From Methanobacteriota archaeon (GTDB lineage: Archaea > Thermoplasmatota > Poseidoniia > Poseidoniales > Thalassarchaeaceae): a DNA stretch of 24,491 nt. Position 1 is the first letter of the stretch. The number at the start of each line of letters is the position of its first letter. Below, in pieces: positions 5,371 through 14,900 of the stretch. The notes below the pieces were generated by a model. That model saw nothing but the letters and a program-made list of their open reading frames with translations, did no database searches and was not told the DNA's origin. The translations under genes and the position numbers were made by a program. The stretch spans positions 1-24,491 of the forward strand of contig PBPH01000071.1 in the NCBI GenBank assembly GCA_002725475.1, given 5' to 3'.

Positions 5371-8250
5371 TCACTTAATTCTCTCCCATCCAACTTCTCT
5401 AAACTCCCATAGAGATGGTTTTCCATTTGAATCAAAGTACCACCCCGACTCACCTTCTTTCGTGCCAGGTAATGCTTTCAGAACGGTCCCATCTTCTGTA
5501 CGGGGTCCAAGTGTGGCAGAATCTTCAACTTCTTCTTCAATTTCTTCTTCAAGTTCTTCTCCAACTTCTTCATTTTGTTCTTCCATTTTGTCTTCATTCT
5601 CCTCATCACCTCCCCATTCATCGTCCCAAGAATCCCAATCACTTCCATCTTCAGATTCATCAGATTCGTTTTGTAAATCATCATCCCATACTAGATTATC
5701 CGATGATTCAGTTGCTTCAATAATGGTATTTTCCAAATCATCTTTACTCTCTTCCTTTTCATTTTCTTGTTCAGACTCTTCACCTGTGGGGGTAAGATCT
5801 TTTTCTTCAATATCTATTTCTTTTTCCTTTTCTGTAGTTATATCAGGGAACATTGAGAGCGCATTGCTCAACGGCGATTCATTCTTCTCTTCATCTATTT
5901 CTTTAGGTTGTTCGATTGCAGGTGGATTTGCGTTTTGTTCTTCTATCGCATTTGGTTTTGCAGCTATTCCAACCGAGGTGCTACCTATTTGTTCCCATCC
6001 ATATCCTGGTGGTGTGACTTGATGAGATGGGTCTTCCCACCCATATTTTGATTCTGAACGGACAAAAACCCCTGGGACCGGTTGAGGGGATGACGAGTTG
6101 GAAGCGATCCCAGTTCCAAACATAAACGAAGGAGGAGGGGGTGTGGGGGCCATTCTCTTTTTTCCGATATTTGTTCTTGGCATTATTGAGGGTGGTGGTG
6201 CAGGCATATTCATCCCCATGGGGGGTGAGTTCCCCATCATTGGCAAAGGCGTATTTTGGGTAATTGTTACTTCAGGAGTAAATGGTTCCTCAGACAACGG
6301 CTCCTCCTCTTCCTCATCATATTCCTCATCCTCATCGATTTCATCAGATAGTCGTTTTACTCGTAAATATGCAACAATTAGAACTACAGAAATGAGAAGT
6401 GCAATTAATAGTGCTCCAGCAGCAATGACTTGAGTACTACTACCAAACTGACCATCAAGTAATGTTGGTTGAACATCAATGTAACCACTACCATTTGCAT
6501 TTTCATATGTCGCTTTGATAACTTGTTGCTCTCCTCCATTATCAAGGTGTAAGGTCCAACTATCATCATTACACTCAGTTCTCCCAGCAGTTGAAGTAAC
6601 AGTTACGTCACATACTGGTATTGCAACTCCATTTCCACTAATATCAAATCCCCTTAGTGAGAAAGGAACCGATTTCCCCTGAATTCCTCTATCGGTAACA
6701 GTAATCTCGATATTATCCAGAACTCCAGGTGTAACAAAAACGAGAATTGTGTATTCATTCTCGCCGACAAAAGCATGAAGTTGAGTCCAATTTACTCCAG
6801 CAGCACGATACAGATAATCTCCATCACCTCCACTTTCTTCTATACTTCCAAAATTCGCATCAATTTCCCATATTGGGTTGTATGTGTGCCATTCTCCACG
6901 TACATCTAGGCCTTGTACGTGAAGGGGCAATGTCTCACCAGTCGTTACTGTGAGATACCACTCCCCATCGTTGGTTGTTACGTTGAGATCTATTGGGTCG
7001 GACCATTCAACTTGCACTCTAATTGAAGATGGCCGCCCTCCTGCTTCTGCAAGAATATTGTGCTGTCCCTTAGTGGTTGGTACAAATGTGAGATTATTTT
7101 CGTCAATTGATTCCTGCCCAGAAGCCCCATCAACAGACCAATTGAAAGTAGCATCCTCGATAATATTCCCATCTAAATCAGTAGCAACAGGGGTCAGTTG
7201 CAGCACTTCTCCAGTAAGCATTGTTGTATCATGGCCTTCAATTTCTACTAATGAAATTCGGCCAGCTCGTACGTCAATTGTTACTTCGTCAGACATGTTG
7301 ATGTTTCCATTTTCAACTCCATTATACTCGCCATGAACAGTCCAATTACCTACTAATGTCCCATCAAATGTGGTATGTTCTCCAGAATAATTTGAGAGCC
7401 ATGACATGGCTTGAGGTGCTAGAGTAGACCATTGCCCCTCTACTGGCCAAAGGTTTCCTCTGACATCTGAAATCGACATTGACAAATCTATTATTTCATC
7501 AGATGTTATAATTGTCCTGTCTATATTTATGACTAAATCAACCCCTATCCCCCTAGACACATTAACATTCCATGAAGATTGTAATCCATCAACTGAGACA
7601 CTAATGTCAAACGTACCTATTGGGCCTGGGTGCCAAACAGCAGGTTGATGGACGAACCCACCAGTTGTAGTTTCAAAACCAGGTAGCACGTTTAATCCAG
7701 AACCTTCTGGTATTGTCCAACCTGAACTAGGAACGAATAGCGGAGCGGTATTTCCTCGCGAATCCCTTTCCATAACTAGAAACTCAATTGTTTCGTCTGC
7801 AGTTAAATTATTCTTGTTTCCAATTAATTCGATACTTTGAGTTGCCCCTATGGTGACAATTACCTGAATTGAAGCAACGGCATCTGCAGCGCATGCCCAA
7901 ACAGTATGGTTACCAACTGAATTTGGATAATATATTGCATCTCCACCGCCTTGCGGATTGATACTTCCGTCACTAACACTCCAATCAGGACTACCTCCAA
8001 GGGTATTTCCGTCAGAATCTTTGAGAGTTGCAGTAAAAATTCTACTTTGATCTGCTGGGAGGGTCACAGGACCGGGCGGTAATATCGTAATGGAATCGGT
8101 ATTGCTAGGGCCCCCGCAAGGTGTGGTGACAGATTTCCCTTCAGAAAATTGGTTTAATGTGCTGGGATCCAAATATATTGTAGTCAGTGAAGTGGAAAAT
8201 AGAATAATTAGGGACAAAAGAAGTGTTGCTTTTCTAATCATTTTTTTCAC
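5371..8250 (-). CDS. Ig-like surface protein with C-terminal anchor and Pro-rich acidic tail (959 aa)
   Basis: The protein has an N-terminal signal-type hydrophobic segment (about 8-27), six tandem Ig-like (Big-type) domains of 85-100 residues each to about residue 600, one membrane helix (about 604-629) followed by RVKRL, and a 330-residue cytoplasmic tail. Each domain starts with a TADE/TSDE-type strand, has a central D-x-x-G-N turn and mostly ends in V-x-x-G. Cysteines are few and look paired (domains 1 and 6). The tail starts with a Glu run, has a Pro-rich part with PPPP and PPPPS, then long Glu/Asp stretches, and ends in GWYFDSNGKPSLWEF. Domains 2-6 align one to one with the last five domains of the two neighbouring proteins. 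The GTG start overlaps the upstream stop by 4 bases (GTGA), so the two genes form one operon. The role, adhesion or envelope structure, is inference. Confidence 0.8.
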   Translation of the reverse strand: MKKMIRKATLLLSLIILFSTSLTTIYLDPSTLNQFSEGKSVTTPCGGPSNTDSITILPPGPVTLPADQSRIFTATLKDSDGNTLGGSPDWSVSDGSINPQGGGDAIYYPNSVGNHTVWACAADAVASIQVIVTIGATQSIELIGNKNNLTADETIEFLVMERDSRGNTAPLFVPSSGWTIPEGSGLNVLPGFETTTGGFVHQPAVWHPGPIGTFDISVSVDGLQSSWNVNVSRGIGVDLVINIDRTIITSDEIIDLSMSISDVRGNLWPVEGQWSTLAPQAMSWLSNYSGEHTTFDGTLVGNWTVHGEYNGVENGNINMSDEVTIDVRAGRISLVEIEGHDTTMLTGEVLQLTPVATDLDGNIIEDATFNWSVDGASGQESIDENNLTFVPTTKGQHNILAEAGGRPSSIRVQVEWSDPIDLNVTTNDGEWYLTVTTGETLPLHVQGLDVRGEWHTYNPIWEIDANFGSIEESGGDGDYLYRAAGVNWTQLHAFVGENEYTILVFVTPGVLDNIEITVTDRGIQGKSVPFSLRGFDISGNGVAIPVCDVTVTSTAGRTECNDDSWTLHLDNGGEQQVIKATYENANGSGYIDVQPTLLDGQFGSSTQVIAAGALLIALLISVVLIVAYLRVKRLSDEIDEDEEYDEEEEEPLSEEPFTPEVTITQNTPLPMMGNSPPMGMNMPAPPPSIMPRTNIGKKRMAPTPPPPSFMFGTGIASNSSSPQPVPGVFVRSESKYGWEDPSHQVTPPGYGWEQIGSTSVGIAAKPNAIEEQNANPPAIEQPKEIDEEKNESPLSNALSMFPDITTEKEKEIDIEEKDLTPTGEESEQENEKEESKDDLENTIIEATESSDNLVWDDDLQNESDESEDGSDWDSWDDEWGGDEENEDKMEEQNEEVGEELEEEIEEEVEDSATLGPRTEDGTVLKALPGTKEGESGWYFDSNGKPSLWEFREVGWERIK

Positions 8251-11200
8251 CCAGTCCTATGCCACTGCCCATCATCGTCAATATCCCAACGAGAAGGGTT
8301 ACCTTCCCAATCTAGATACCAACCAGCTTCTCCTTGTGTGGTGCCAGGCATCGCTTTCATCACACCCTTTTCTCGCACATCATCTTGTTTATTTTCGCCA
8401 TCTTCAATTTCCTTGGAATCATCAACAACTTCCTCTTCAATGATTTCTGGTTCAGGGTTTATTTCTTCGTTTTGTTGCTCATCGACTTCAATGTTTTCTT
8501 GGATATTTTCTATGTTTGATTCCAAACTTTTTGGATTTCTTACCGACTCATCATAAATTTGTTCATAAGCGGCTATTTGTTCATCATTCCATCCTTGGCT
8601 TCTACCCCATTGCCAAACCTGTTCAGTCGTCCATGGGGATTCATCAAGTTGTTCTTCTGATTGCAATTCAGAATCATCGTCCTTAGATACGTCTTCTGTT
8701 TCTGCTATTTGCATTTGCACATTCGCATGATTTTGCTGCTGCATTACTGGTGAATTCATCTGCGCTTGATTATATCCTGACCAACTCGCATGCCCTAGTT
8801 GTGGGAATCTCTGATTGAATGCTTGTTGCGCAGCAGCTCTGGCTTTCTTAGATGGCTTATATCCAGCCATGGGGTCGAAATTAGTTTGTTCTTCTTGAGT
8901 TTCTTTGCTACCAAAATGATGTTCTAAAGCAGCTCTTTCAGTGTTCCCTCTTCTCTTAAGTAAAAATAGGAGAAGTACGAACATTAGAATTACTGCCGTA
9001 ATTGCAGTCCATAATGAAGTAGCGAAACTAGAGTCTCCAAATGCTCTCAATGGATCTGCTGAGACGTCAATAAAAGCCTCCCCTTGAGCAGAATCATAAT
9101 TTGCTTGAATTCTTTGTTGGCTACCGGAATTTTCTATTACCATTTGCCAATAATTTCCCGAAGAATGTCCAAAACTACCAGCAGAACTAGTAATGCTAAC
9201 CTCATCAGGATTAATCTCAATCTTATTCCCCCCAAAATCTAGAGCAATTATTTCCAAATCAATTATTTCACCAGTTTTAACATCTTGATTAACGATGTTA
9301 ATCTCTAGATTTATTATTTCACCAGGTTGCACAATTACTGTAATTTCGCTATCAGCCAAACCTGACTGAAATTGTAAGACATAGTTCCCAGCCCTTATCC
9401 CACGAATTAGGTATTCACCCGCTCTTGAACCATTGGTCAATTGGACGCTATTGTGGGGTATTGTCCAAATCACATCTGTTCCGAAATCATTTCCATCTAG
9501 ATCGGTAGCATTCACTTGAATTTCTGTAATATTCCCGCTATCAACAACAACAACACCGTTTGGTTGCAGTGCCCTTAGGGTATGGGCGATTCCTGGAGTG
9601 ACATCTATTCCCAAAGAAGCAAAAACACCTGCGGCTTCAACTTCAATTTCATGATGGCCTGCAAGAACAGGGTACCATACTCCATTATTACTCCTAATCT
9701 CTCCACTGCGGTCAAATTGTTGTCCGTCATGCTGAAAGGTCCAATTAAGTTGAATATCAAACAATTCATTCCCATCTTCATCGTAAAATTTCGGAGCAAA
9801 ATCTTGCCATCCATCTGCTGAAATAAGCGCACCATCACCTTGTAATTCGATTTTTGCTAGCGAACCGGGAACGACTACTAGAGTGATTTCAGATGAGAAG
9901 TTAGAATATTCGGCACGAACAGTCCAGTTGCCTACAATGTTTCCAGAAAATTGAGCCGAATTTCCTGATTGAGATAACCAAGGAGCAGCAACAGGTTCAA
10001 CAGTATCCCAAGTCCCTTCTACAAGCCAACGATTTCCCTTGGAGTCTTCAGCCATCAATTGCAAATCAAGAATAGTGTCAGCGCTGATGATTTCAGTATC
10101 TGAAGTAATTAGCAAGCGATCTATTGAGCCATGTACAACATTTATTGTCGTGTTTGCCCATTGGTCTTCCACATGTACGCCCACATTCCAATCCCCTTCT
10201 CTTCTAGGCAGCCATTCAACACCTTCTGGCGTCATTCTGAAGTTTCCGTCCTCTGCAGTCCAGTTTGATAGCGGAATTCTGACAGGTACCTTGTTTCCCC
10301 GAACATCGAGCCAATTTACAATTAGTAGAACAGGTTGGTCAGCAGCTTGAGAACCATTAGGTGTTACTAATTCAATAGAAGAGAGCTCTCCAGGAGTTAC
10401 TTCAACAAATGTATGTCCAGATGCACCACTAGTGCTCGTTGCATTAATTCGCCAAAGTCCCACTGCATCTCCAGTGTAAATGCCAACGCCGTCTACATAA
10501 CCATTCTCAGCTTCCCAAGTGACAGATCCCTCAGCCCCATTTGGAAGGGGGTTTCCCAGTCTATCGGTAACTGTGTAAACAAGTGGTATTTGCTCGCCAG
10601 ATGCTACAGATAAATTGGGCTGGATTGAGAGAATACTAGCAATTCCTGCAGACACATCAATATCAGCGGTGGCAAAGAGAGATTGCCACATGACTGTAAC
10701 CATGTCCTGTCCAATTGTAGTAGGTTGGTAAAATCCTGTTTCATTGACATTCCCGTAATCAGCGTACCAAGTCAGGGCAGCGCTTACAACCTCATTTCCA
10801 TTAGAATCTACAAAAGTCCAGTTGAATTGGTAATTGTCATCGATTGTAAGTGCAATACTTTTTGTTTCTAAATCCAAATTAACTGGTGTCCCAGGGGTGA
10901 CCTGAAGATTTAGTGATCCAGTAACCCCGCCTATCGTGGCATCAATCTGGGTGACGCCTGCTTCTATCGGGGTGAAAAGTCCAGAGGTATCTATTGATCC
11001 ATGATTTGCAGACCAAGAAACAACACCACTAGCGGTTTGACCGATTCCTGTTCGAGCTTGTGCTTCAAGTAATAACTGATTATCCGCATCTATTCTGTAG
11101 GGTACCTTGGGATATACATCAACCCATTCTATACCGTTACTTGGCGGGCTTGAAGTCCCCCAACTGTAAGTTACGTTTAGGTGTGGCCTCAAATCCACAA

Positions 11201-11888
11201 CTGAATATTCACTTGAGTGGAATGATGCCCATTCCTCACCCCATGCAGGGCCTGTAAGGAGAATTGACGAAGTAGAGTGCCCCCCTGTTCTGTAGTGATA
11301 GTGTGAGGTCAATATCGCATCAGTAACATCAATCTCAACCCACCCCTGATTGACGATTGAAATTTCATCCATCATTTTCCCAGAATCTTGATTTCCTAGT
11401 GCCCCACCAATATTCCAATCATTCCAGTCTGTTATCGTTGCATCCCATGAATTATCATAGCAAATCCAACTTCGGATGGTTGGTTGGCCGCTTAGTTGTT
11501 TGACATACAATGCTAACGTTGCAGATTGAACAGTCACATTGTCGAACATCCCTGCTTTGTTCAAATCGATTCCAACTAATGAGTTCCACCTGCTACTTGC
11601 ATTTGCTGAAAACCCTGTTCTCAATTCACTGTCAGTACCGTAATTTGTGTCTGGTTGTGAAGCGCTCAACCATGTGTCTTGTATTCCGGAGTCATCACTT
11701 CCGACCCAAAATGAGTTTGCAGCACTTCCGTTTCCAAAATCAGTGTAGTTGTATTCATTTGGGGTAGGTGATGAACTGGCATGGAAATCTAGGTTATTAT
11801 CCAATAAATGCGGTTTTTGCATTACCGCTGCTAATGAATTCACCATTATGATGGTGAGGAAAATTGGAATCAGAGGGTTGCGAGACAT
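8247..11888 (-). CDS. DNRLRE/CBM96-like and Ig-like surface protein with C-terminal anchor (1213 aa)
   Basis: A signal peptide (about 1-20) is followed by one DNRLRE/CBM96-like beta-sandwich (about 55-243). It is recognisable by DTWLSASQPDTNYG near its start, a WVEIDVTDAI strand, and a closing FHSSEYS then LRPHLNVTY. Eight Ig-like Big-type domains follow (about 245-945), then a membrane helix (about 953-977) ending in KRRG, and a cytoplasmic tail of about 236 residues. The tail is Gln-rich, then acidic. It contains SPWTTEQVWQWGRSQGW and ends with GEAGWYLDWEGNPSRWDI, close to the end of the 959-residue protein. Many N-x-S/T sequons suggest N-glycosylation. DNRLRE domains occur in polysaccharide-acting and adhesive secreted proteins; binding of glycans here is inference. 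It is the first gene of a two-gene operon, with a TATA-like box at 11926-11932 and a palindrome further upstream. Confidence 0.82.
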   Translation of the reverse strand: MSRNPLIPIFLTIIMVNSLAAVMQKPHLLDNNLDFHASSSPTPNEYNYTDFGNGSAANSFWVGSDDSGIQDTWLSASQPDTNYGTDSELRTGFSANASSRWNSLVGIDLNKAGMFDNVTVQSATLALYVKQLSGQPTIRSWICYDNSWDATITDWNDWNIGGALGNQDSGKMMDEISIVNQGWVEIDVTDAILTSHYHYRTGGHSTSSILLTGPAWGEEWASFHSSEYSVVDLRPHLNVTYSWGTSSPPSNGIEWVDVYPKVPYRIDADNQLLLEAQARTGIGQTASGVVSWSANHGSIDTSGLFTPIEAGVTQIDATIGGVTGSLNLQVTPGTPVNLDLETKSIALTIDDNYQFNWTFVDSNGNEVVSAALTWYADYGNVNETGFYQPTTIGQDMVTVMWQSLFATADIDVSAGIASILSIQPNLSVASGEQIPLVYTVTDRLGNPLPNGAEGSVTWEAENGYVDGVGIYTGDAVGLWRINATSTSGASGHTFVEVTPGELSSIELVTPNGSQAADQPVLLIVNWLDVRGNKVPVRIPLSNWTAEDGNFRMTPEGVEWLPRREGDWNVGVHVEDQWANTTINVVHGSIDRLLITSDTEIISADTILDLQLMAEDSKGNRWLVEGTWDTVEPVAAPWLSQSGNSAQFSGNIVGNWTVRAEYSNFSSEITLVVVPGSLAKIELQGDGALISADGWQDFAPKFYDEDGNELFDIQLNWTFQHDGQQFDRSGEIRSNNGVWYPVLAGHHEIEVEAAGVFASLGIDVTPGIAHTLRALQPNGVVVVDSGNITEIQVNATDLDGNDFGTDVIWTIPHNSVQLTNGSRAGEYLIRGIRAGNYVLQFQSGLADSEITVIVQPGEIINLEINIVNQDVKTGEIIDLEIIALDFGGNKIEINPDEVSITSSAGSFGHSSGNYWQMVIENSGSQQRIQANYDSAQGEAFIDVSADPLRAFGDSSFATSLWTAITAVILMFVLLLFLLKRRGNTERAALEHHFGSKETQEEQTNFDPMAGYKPSKKARAAAQQAFNQRFPQLGHASWSGYNQAQMNSPVMQQQNHANVQMQIAETEDVSKDDDSELQSEEQLDESPWTTEQVWQWGRSQGWNDEQIAAYEQIYDESVRNPKSLESNIENIQENIEVDEQQNEEINPEPEIIEEEVVDDSKEIEDGENKQDDVREKGVMKAMPGTTQGEAGWYLDWEGNPSRWDIDDDGQWHRTG

Positions 11889-11925
11889 GGCAAGGCCTCT
11901 ACTGTGAGGTTCGCTCTAGTTCATC

Positions 11926-11932
11926 AATTATA
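11926..11932 (-). promoter_or_regulatory. TATA-like box for the 1213/959 surface-protein operon
   Basis: On the minus strand this reads TATAATT, ending 37 bases before the ATG at 11888. Initiation about 25 bases downstream would leave a leader of roughly 15-20 bases, normal for an archaeal promoter. The longer string ATAATTGATG recurs on the plus strand upstream of gatD (from 23440), which mildly supports a shared promoter element. Confidence 0.5.
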
Positions 11933-11948
11933 CGCAGCAATGAGAAAT

Positions 11949-11972
11949 GAGGTGTCTCTATAGAGACACCTC
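11949..11972. repeat. Perfect 24-bp palindrome upstream of surface-protein operon
   Basis: The left arm GAGGTGTCTCTA is followed immediately by its exact reverse complement with no spacer. The flanking bases (T at 11948, G at 11973) do not pair. It lies 16 bases upstream of the TATA-like box of the 1213/959 operon and 19 bases past the stop of the 3041-residue gene. No T-run follows it on the minus strand, so a regulator-binding site for the downstream operon is more likely than a terminator. The binding protein is unknown. Confidence 0.75.
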
Positions 11973-11991
11973 GTCAGTTAGTTTGAGTGAG

Positions 11992-14900
11992 TTATTCTTC
12001 CCAAATTTCCCAGTCGTCCATTTCGGGTGATCGATACCACCAGACTCCTTCCTCGTCTTCCCACCATTCTACACCATCATCATCGACTGAGATATCTTGT
12101 CCTGAATCTTCACCGAGCCCCTCTTCATAAGGTTCTGAATCCTCAACTGTTTGTTCGGTTTCCAATTCAGGTTCGTCTTCGTAAAATTCCTCGTCTTCGT
12201 ATTCTTCATCCCAATCATCATCAGAACCTGAGCGCCTTAATAGAACAACCAGCATAGTAACCAAAGCGACTACGATGAATAATCCCAAACCTGCGGCAAT
12301 ATAGTAGATAGTCCCTCCTTCCTCAAAGAATCCAAATAATGTCTGTTCGACCATCACAAGTTCTGAATCATACTTTTCTTCTGCTACAACTGTAATTTCC
12401 GATGTCCCAGCATCAACCATGTATATCTGCCATTCTGAAAATGATCTCTTCGTTGTTTGGTGCAGTTCTCCACCATGATATACTACTGCAGTACTAGGTA
12501 CGGGGATCTCATTTCCAAATGCATCAAATGCTCTGACAGAAACTGTAATCGTATCTTGTTGATTTACAGTTAGTGCAGGAGAAATAGTCATTTCAAGTGT
12601 TTCTAGTGATGAAGCAGAAACTGTAACTGGCCATGTTCCTGTTAGGCCACCCGCATGAGTGTACTCAAGGCTGTAATTTCCTGCCGTTGTCCCATGCCAC
12701 GAATATTTTCCAATTTCGTCTTCGTCAGTGAAATCTGTTGGAGGGCTACCAGTCCAATTGACTTCTACAGGGAATAAGTTTCCATCAGAATCGGTAGCGG
12801 TTATTTGAATTGAAATAGTTGCTCCAGCTGTTAAACCATTTGCAGACGAATTTTGGTAGAGGACAGCAGGCACCCCGTGAGATACCTCAATCTCAACCAC
12901 TGCTTGGTATGCGCCAGATATGGAGCAAATTCGCCATCGTCCTTCTTCTGAAGCATCCCAAATGAAGTTACTAGCCTGTAGTGTCGAAGTGAGTTCATTA
13001 CCCCAATCGATACAAGCTGATGGCTGTGGTGTGATGTCAGCATTCCAAATGAACCAACGTAACATATCTGTCCCAAGCATGTTTGAATTTTGGTCACGAG
13101 TAATCGGATTGAGGGCAACAGATTGATCAGCAGTTATGTCACTACCATGGCCTGTTAGAGTAATGCTGGCTAGTGGGCCAGGTTCAACAGTAAATGATAT
13201 TGAATCAGACATCACAGAATCTCCGTAAAGGTAGGTTGCTGTAATGGTCCATTGGCCGACAACGATTGCCTCAAAGTCTGCGTAAGAGGGGCTAGGTATC
13301 AACCAATTTTGGTCAGCCATTGGTTCGTTAATTACCCAAGAATCAATAGCGGCATTCCATTCATTGCCAAATTGATCATAGTTGTATGCCCCAATAGTGG
13401 CAGCATTTCCTGAAATCAATATTTCACTGTCACCTGTACGGATATCTATTCCAACAACTTCACCATGAACTACTGAAATAATTATTCTAGTGGTGACATT
13501 TTCTAGTGTTGCATCGATTGTCTGAGTGGCTGCATTCCAAGGCGCCCATCTAACAGGTGTCTCTCCAAATATAGTACCGTTAGATGCAACCCATGATTGC
13601 GCAGGAAGTGTCACGTTCAGACGGTTTCCACGAACATCAATCCTTACAGTATAGATTAGGATTTCATCATCAGCAGTAATCGCATTTGTTGAAGGTGTTA
13701 CTTCTAGATCTTGTATTGCACCATGTGTGGTTTCTACCAATTGACTTACAGACAAGCCGTAACCAGTAGTCATGGTGATATTCCAGAATCCAACTTTGTC
13801 AGCGGTATAATTTCCAGTTTGGGAAACGTTTCCATTTTCTACAGTCCAATTAACTGAAAGGAGCCTAGTTGGGGTGACTAAGTTGTCGTGAGCATCGTAT
13901 GCCGTCCAGTTGTAATCTCGACTTTCAGCGGCAGGAATAGAGGAATCACCGTCCATAACTAGGTAACTTGGAAGGCCTTGATTTACGGTAACATCTAGAG
14001 TTAGATATCCTCCACTCCAAGTGACGTTAATCACTTGTTGCCCTACAGCCCAGGGCATGTATGTGATATTTCCAACAGGGGTTGTGTGAGAATATCCTTG
14101 AGCGATTGAACCATTAGTTACAGAAATTGATAACACAACACCAGGGACAGGATTACTGTTAGCATCTAGTACATCAAACCACATAGGTACTGACTCGTCA
14201 CTAGTGATTGCTGATTGCAAGGGGGTGCCAACTAACAATACCGGTACGCCAGCCTGGACAACAATAGAGTGTGAAACAATTATTCTTCCAAATCTCGCGG
14301 TAATTGTAACTATGCCTGTGTGTTCAGGGGTGAAGAGGCCACTACTGTCTATAGTTCCATCATCAGTATCCCACTCAACAGAACCTTGGATGCTATTGTT
14401 ATTGACATCTTTCAGAATGGCATTCATCTGTACAGTGTTATCCGCAGTTGTAGTGTTCGAACCAGTTAGAGTGATGTCAAAGACGCTAGTGTAGTTCAAT
14501 TCCAACTTTGGCCTAAGAGATGTTGAACTTGACTCACTACTATGGAATTTAGCAGTAATTTGTGCCGGTCCTGTTGGTGGTTGCTGTCCAGTTCCGATTA
14601 AGACAATGGAGACGGTTCCGTTCAAATTAGCACTCATCGCCCCACTGATATCGAAGCTGAACCAGCCTGCTGATGAGGAACTAACTCGTACAGTATCTAG
14701 GGCGATTAATCCTCGATCGGTTCCAGCGCCTAAACCACTTGTAGTCCAATTGTGTCCTAGAGCAGCTTGCATCCATGTCACTTGATTTTCACTAAAATTA
14801 CTATTCAACAGCGCGTAAGCAGAGATATCTATCCAATTGGAACTAGGTGCGGAGATAGTATCTAGATATAGCATAAGTTTCCCGGAGTGCGCTCTTCCGT

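Noticed and set aside
5462..6022. Long Ser-rich open frame on the plus strand
   Set aside because: It is the antisense of the Glu/Asp-rich tail of the 959-residue protein. Its Ser runs are simply reversed acidic codons, and it has no ribosome site or family resemblance.
8110..8125. Lipobox near the N-terminus of the 959-residue protein
   Set aside because: The nearest cysteine (in TTPCGG, about residue 45) is too far from the hydrophobic signal segment and lacks a lipobox pattern.
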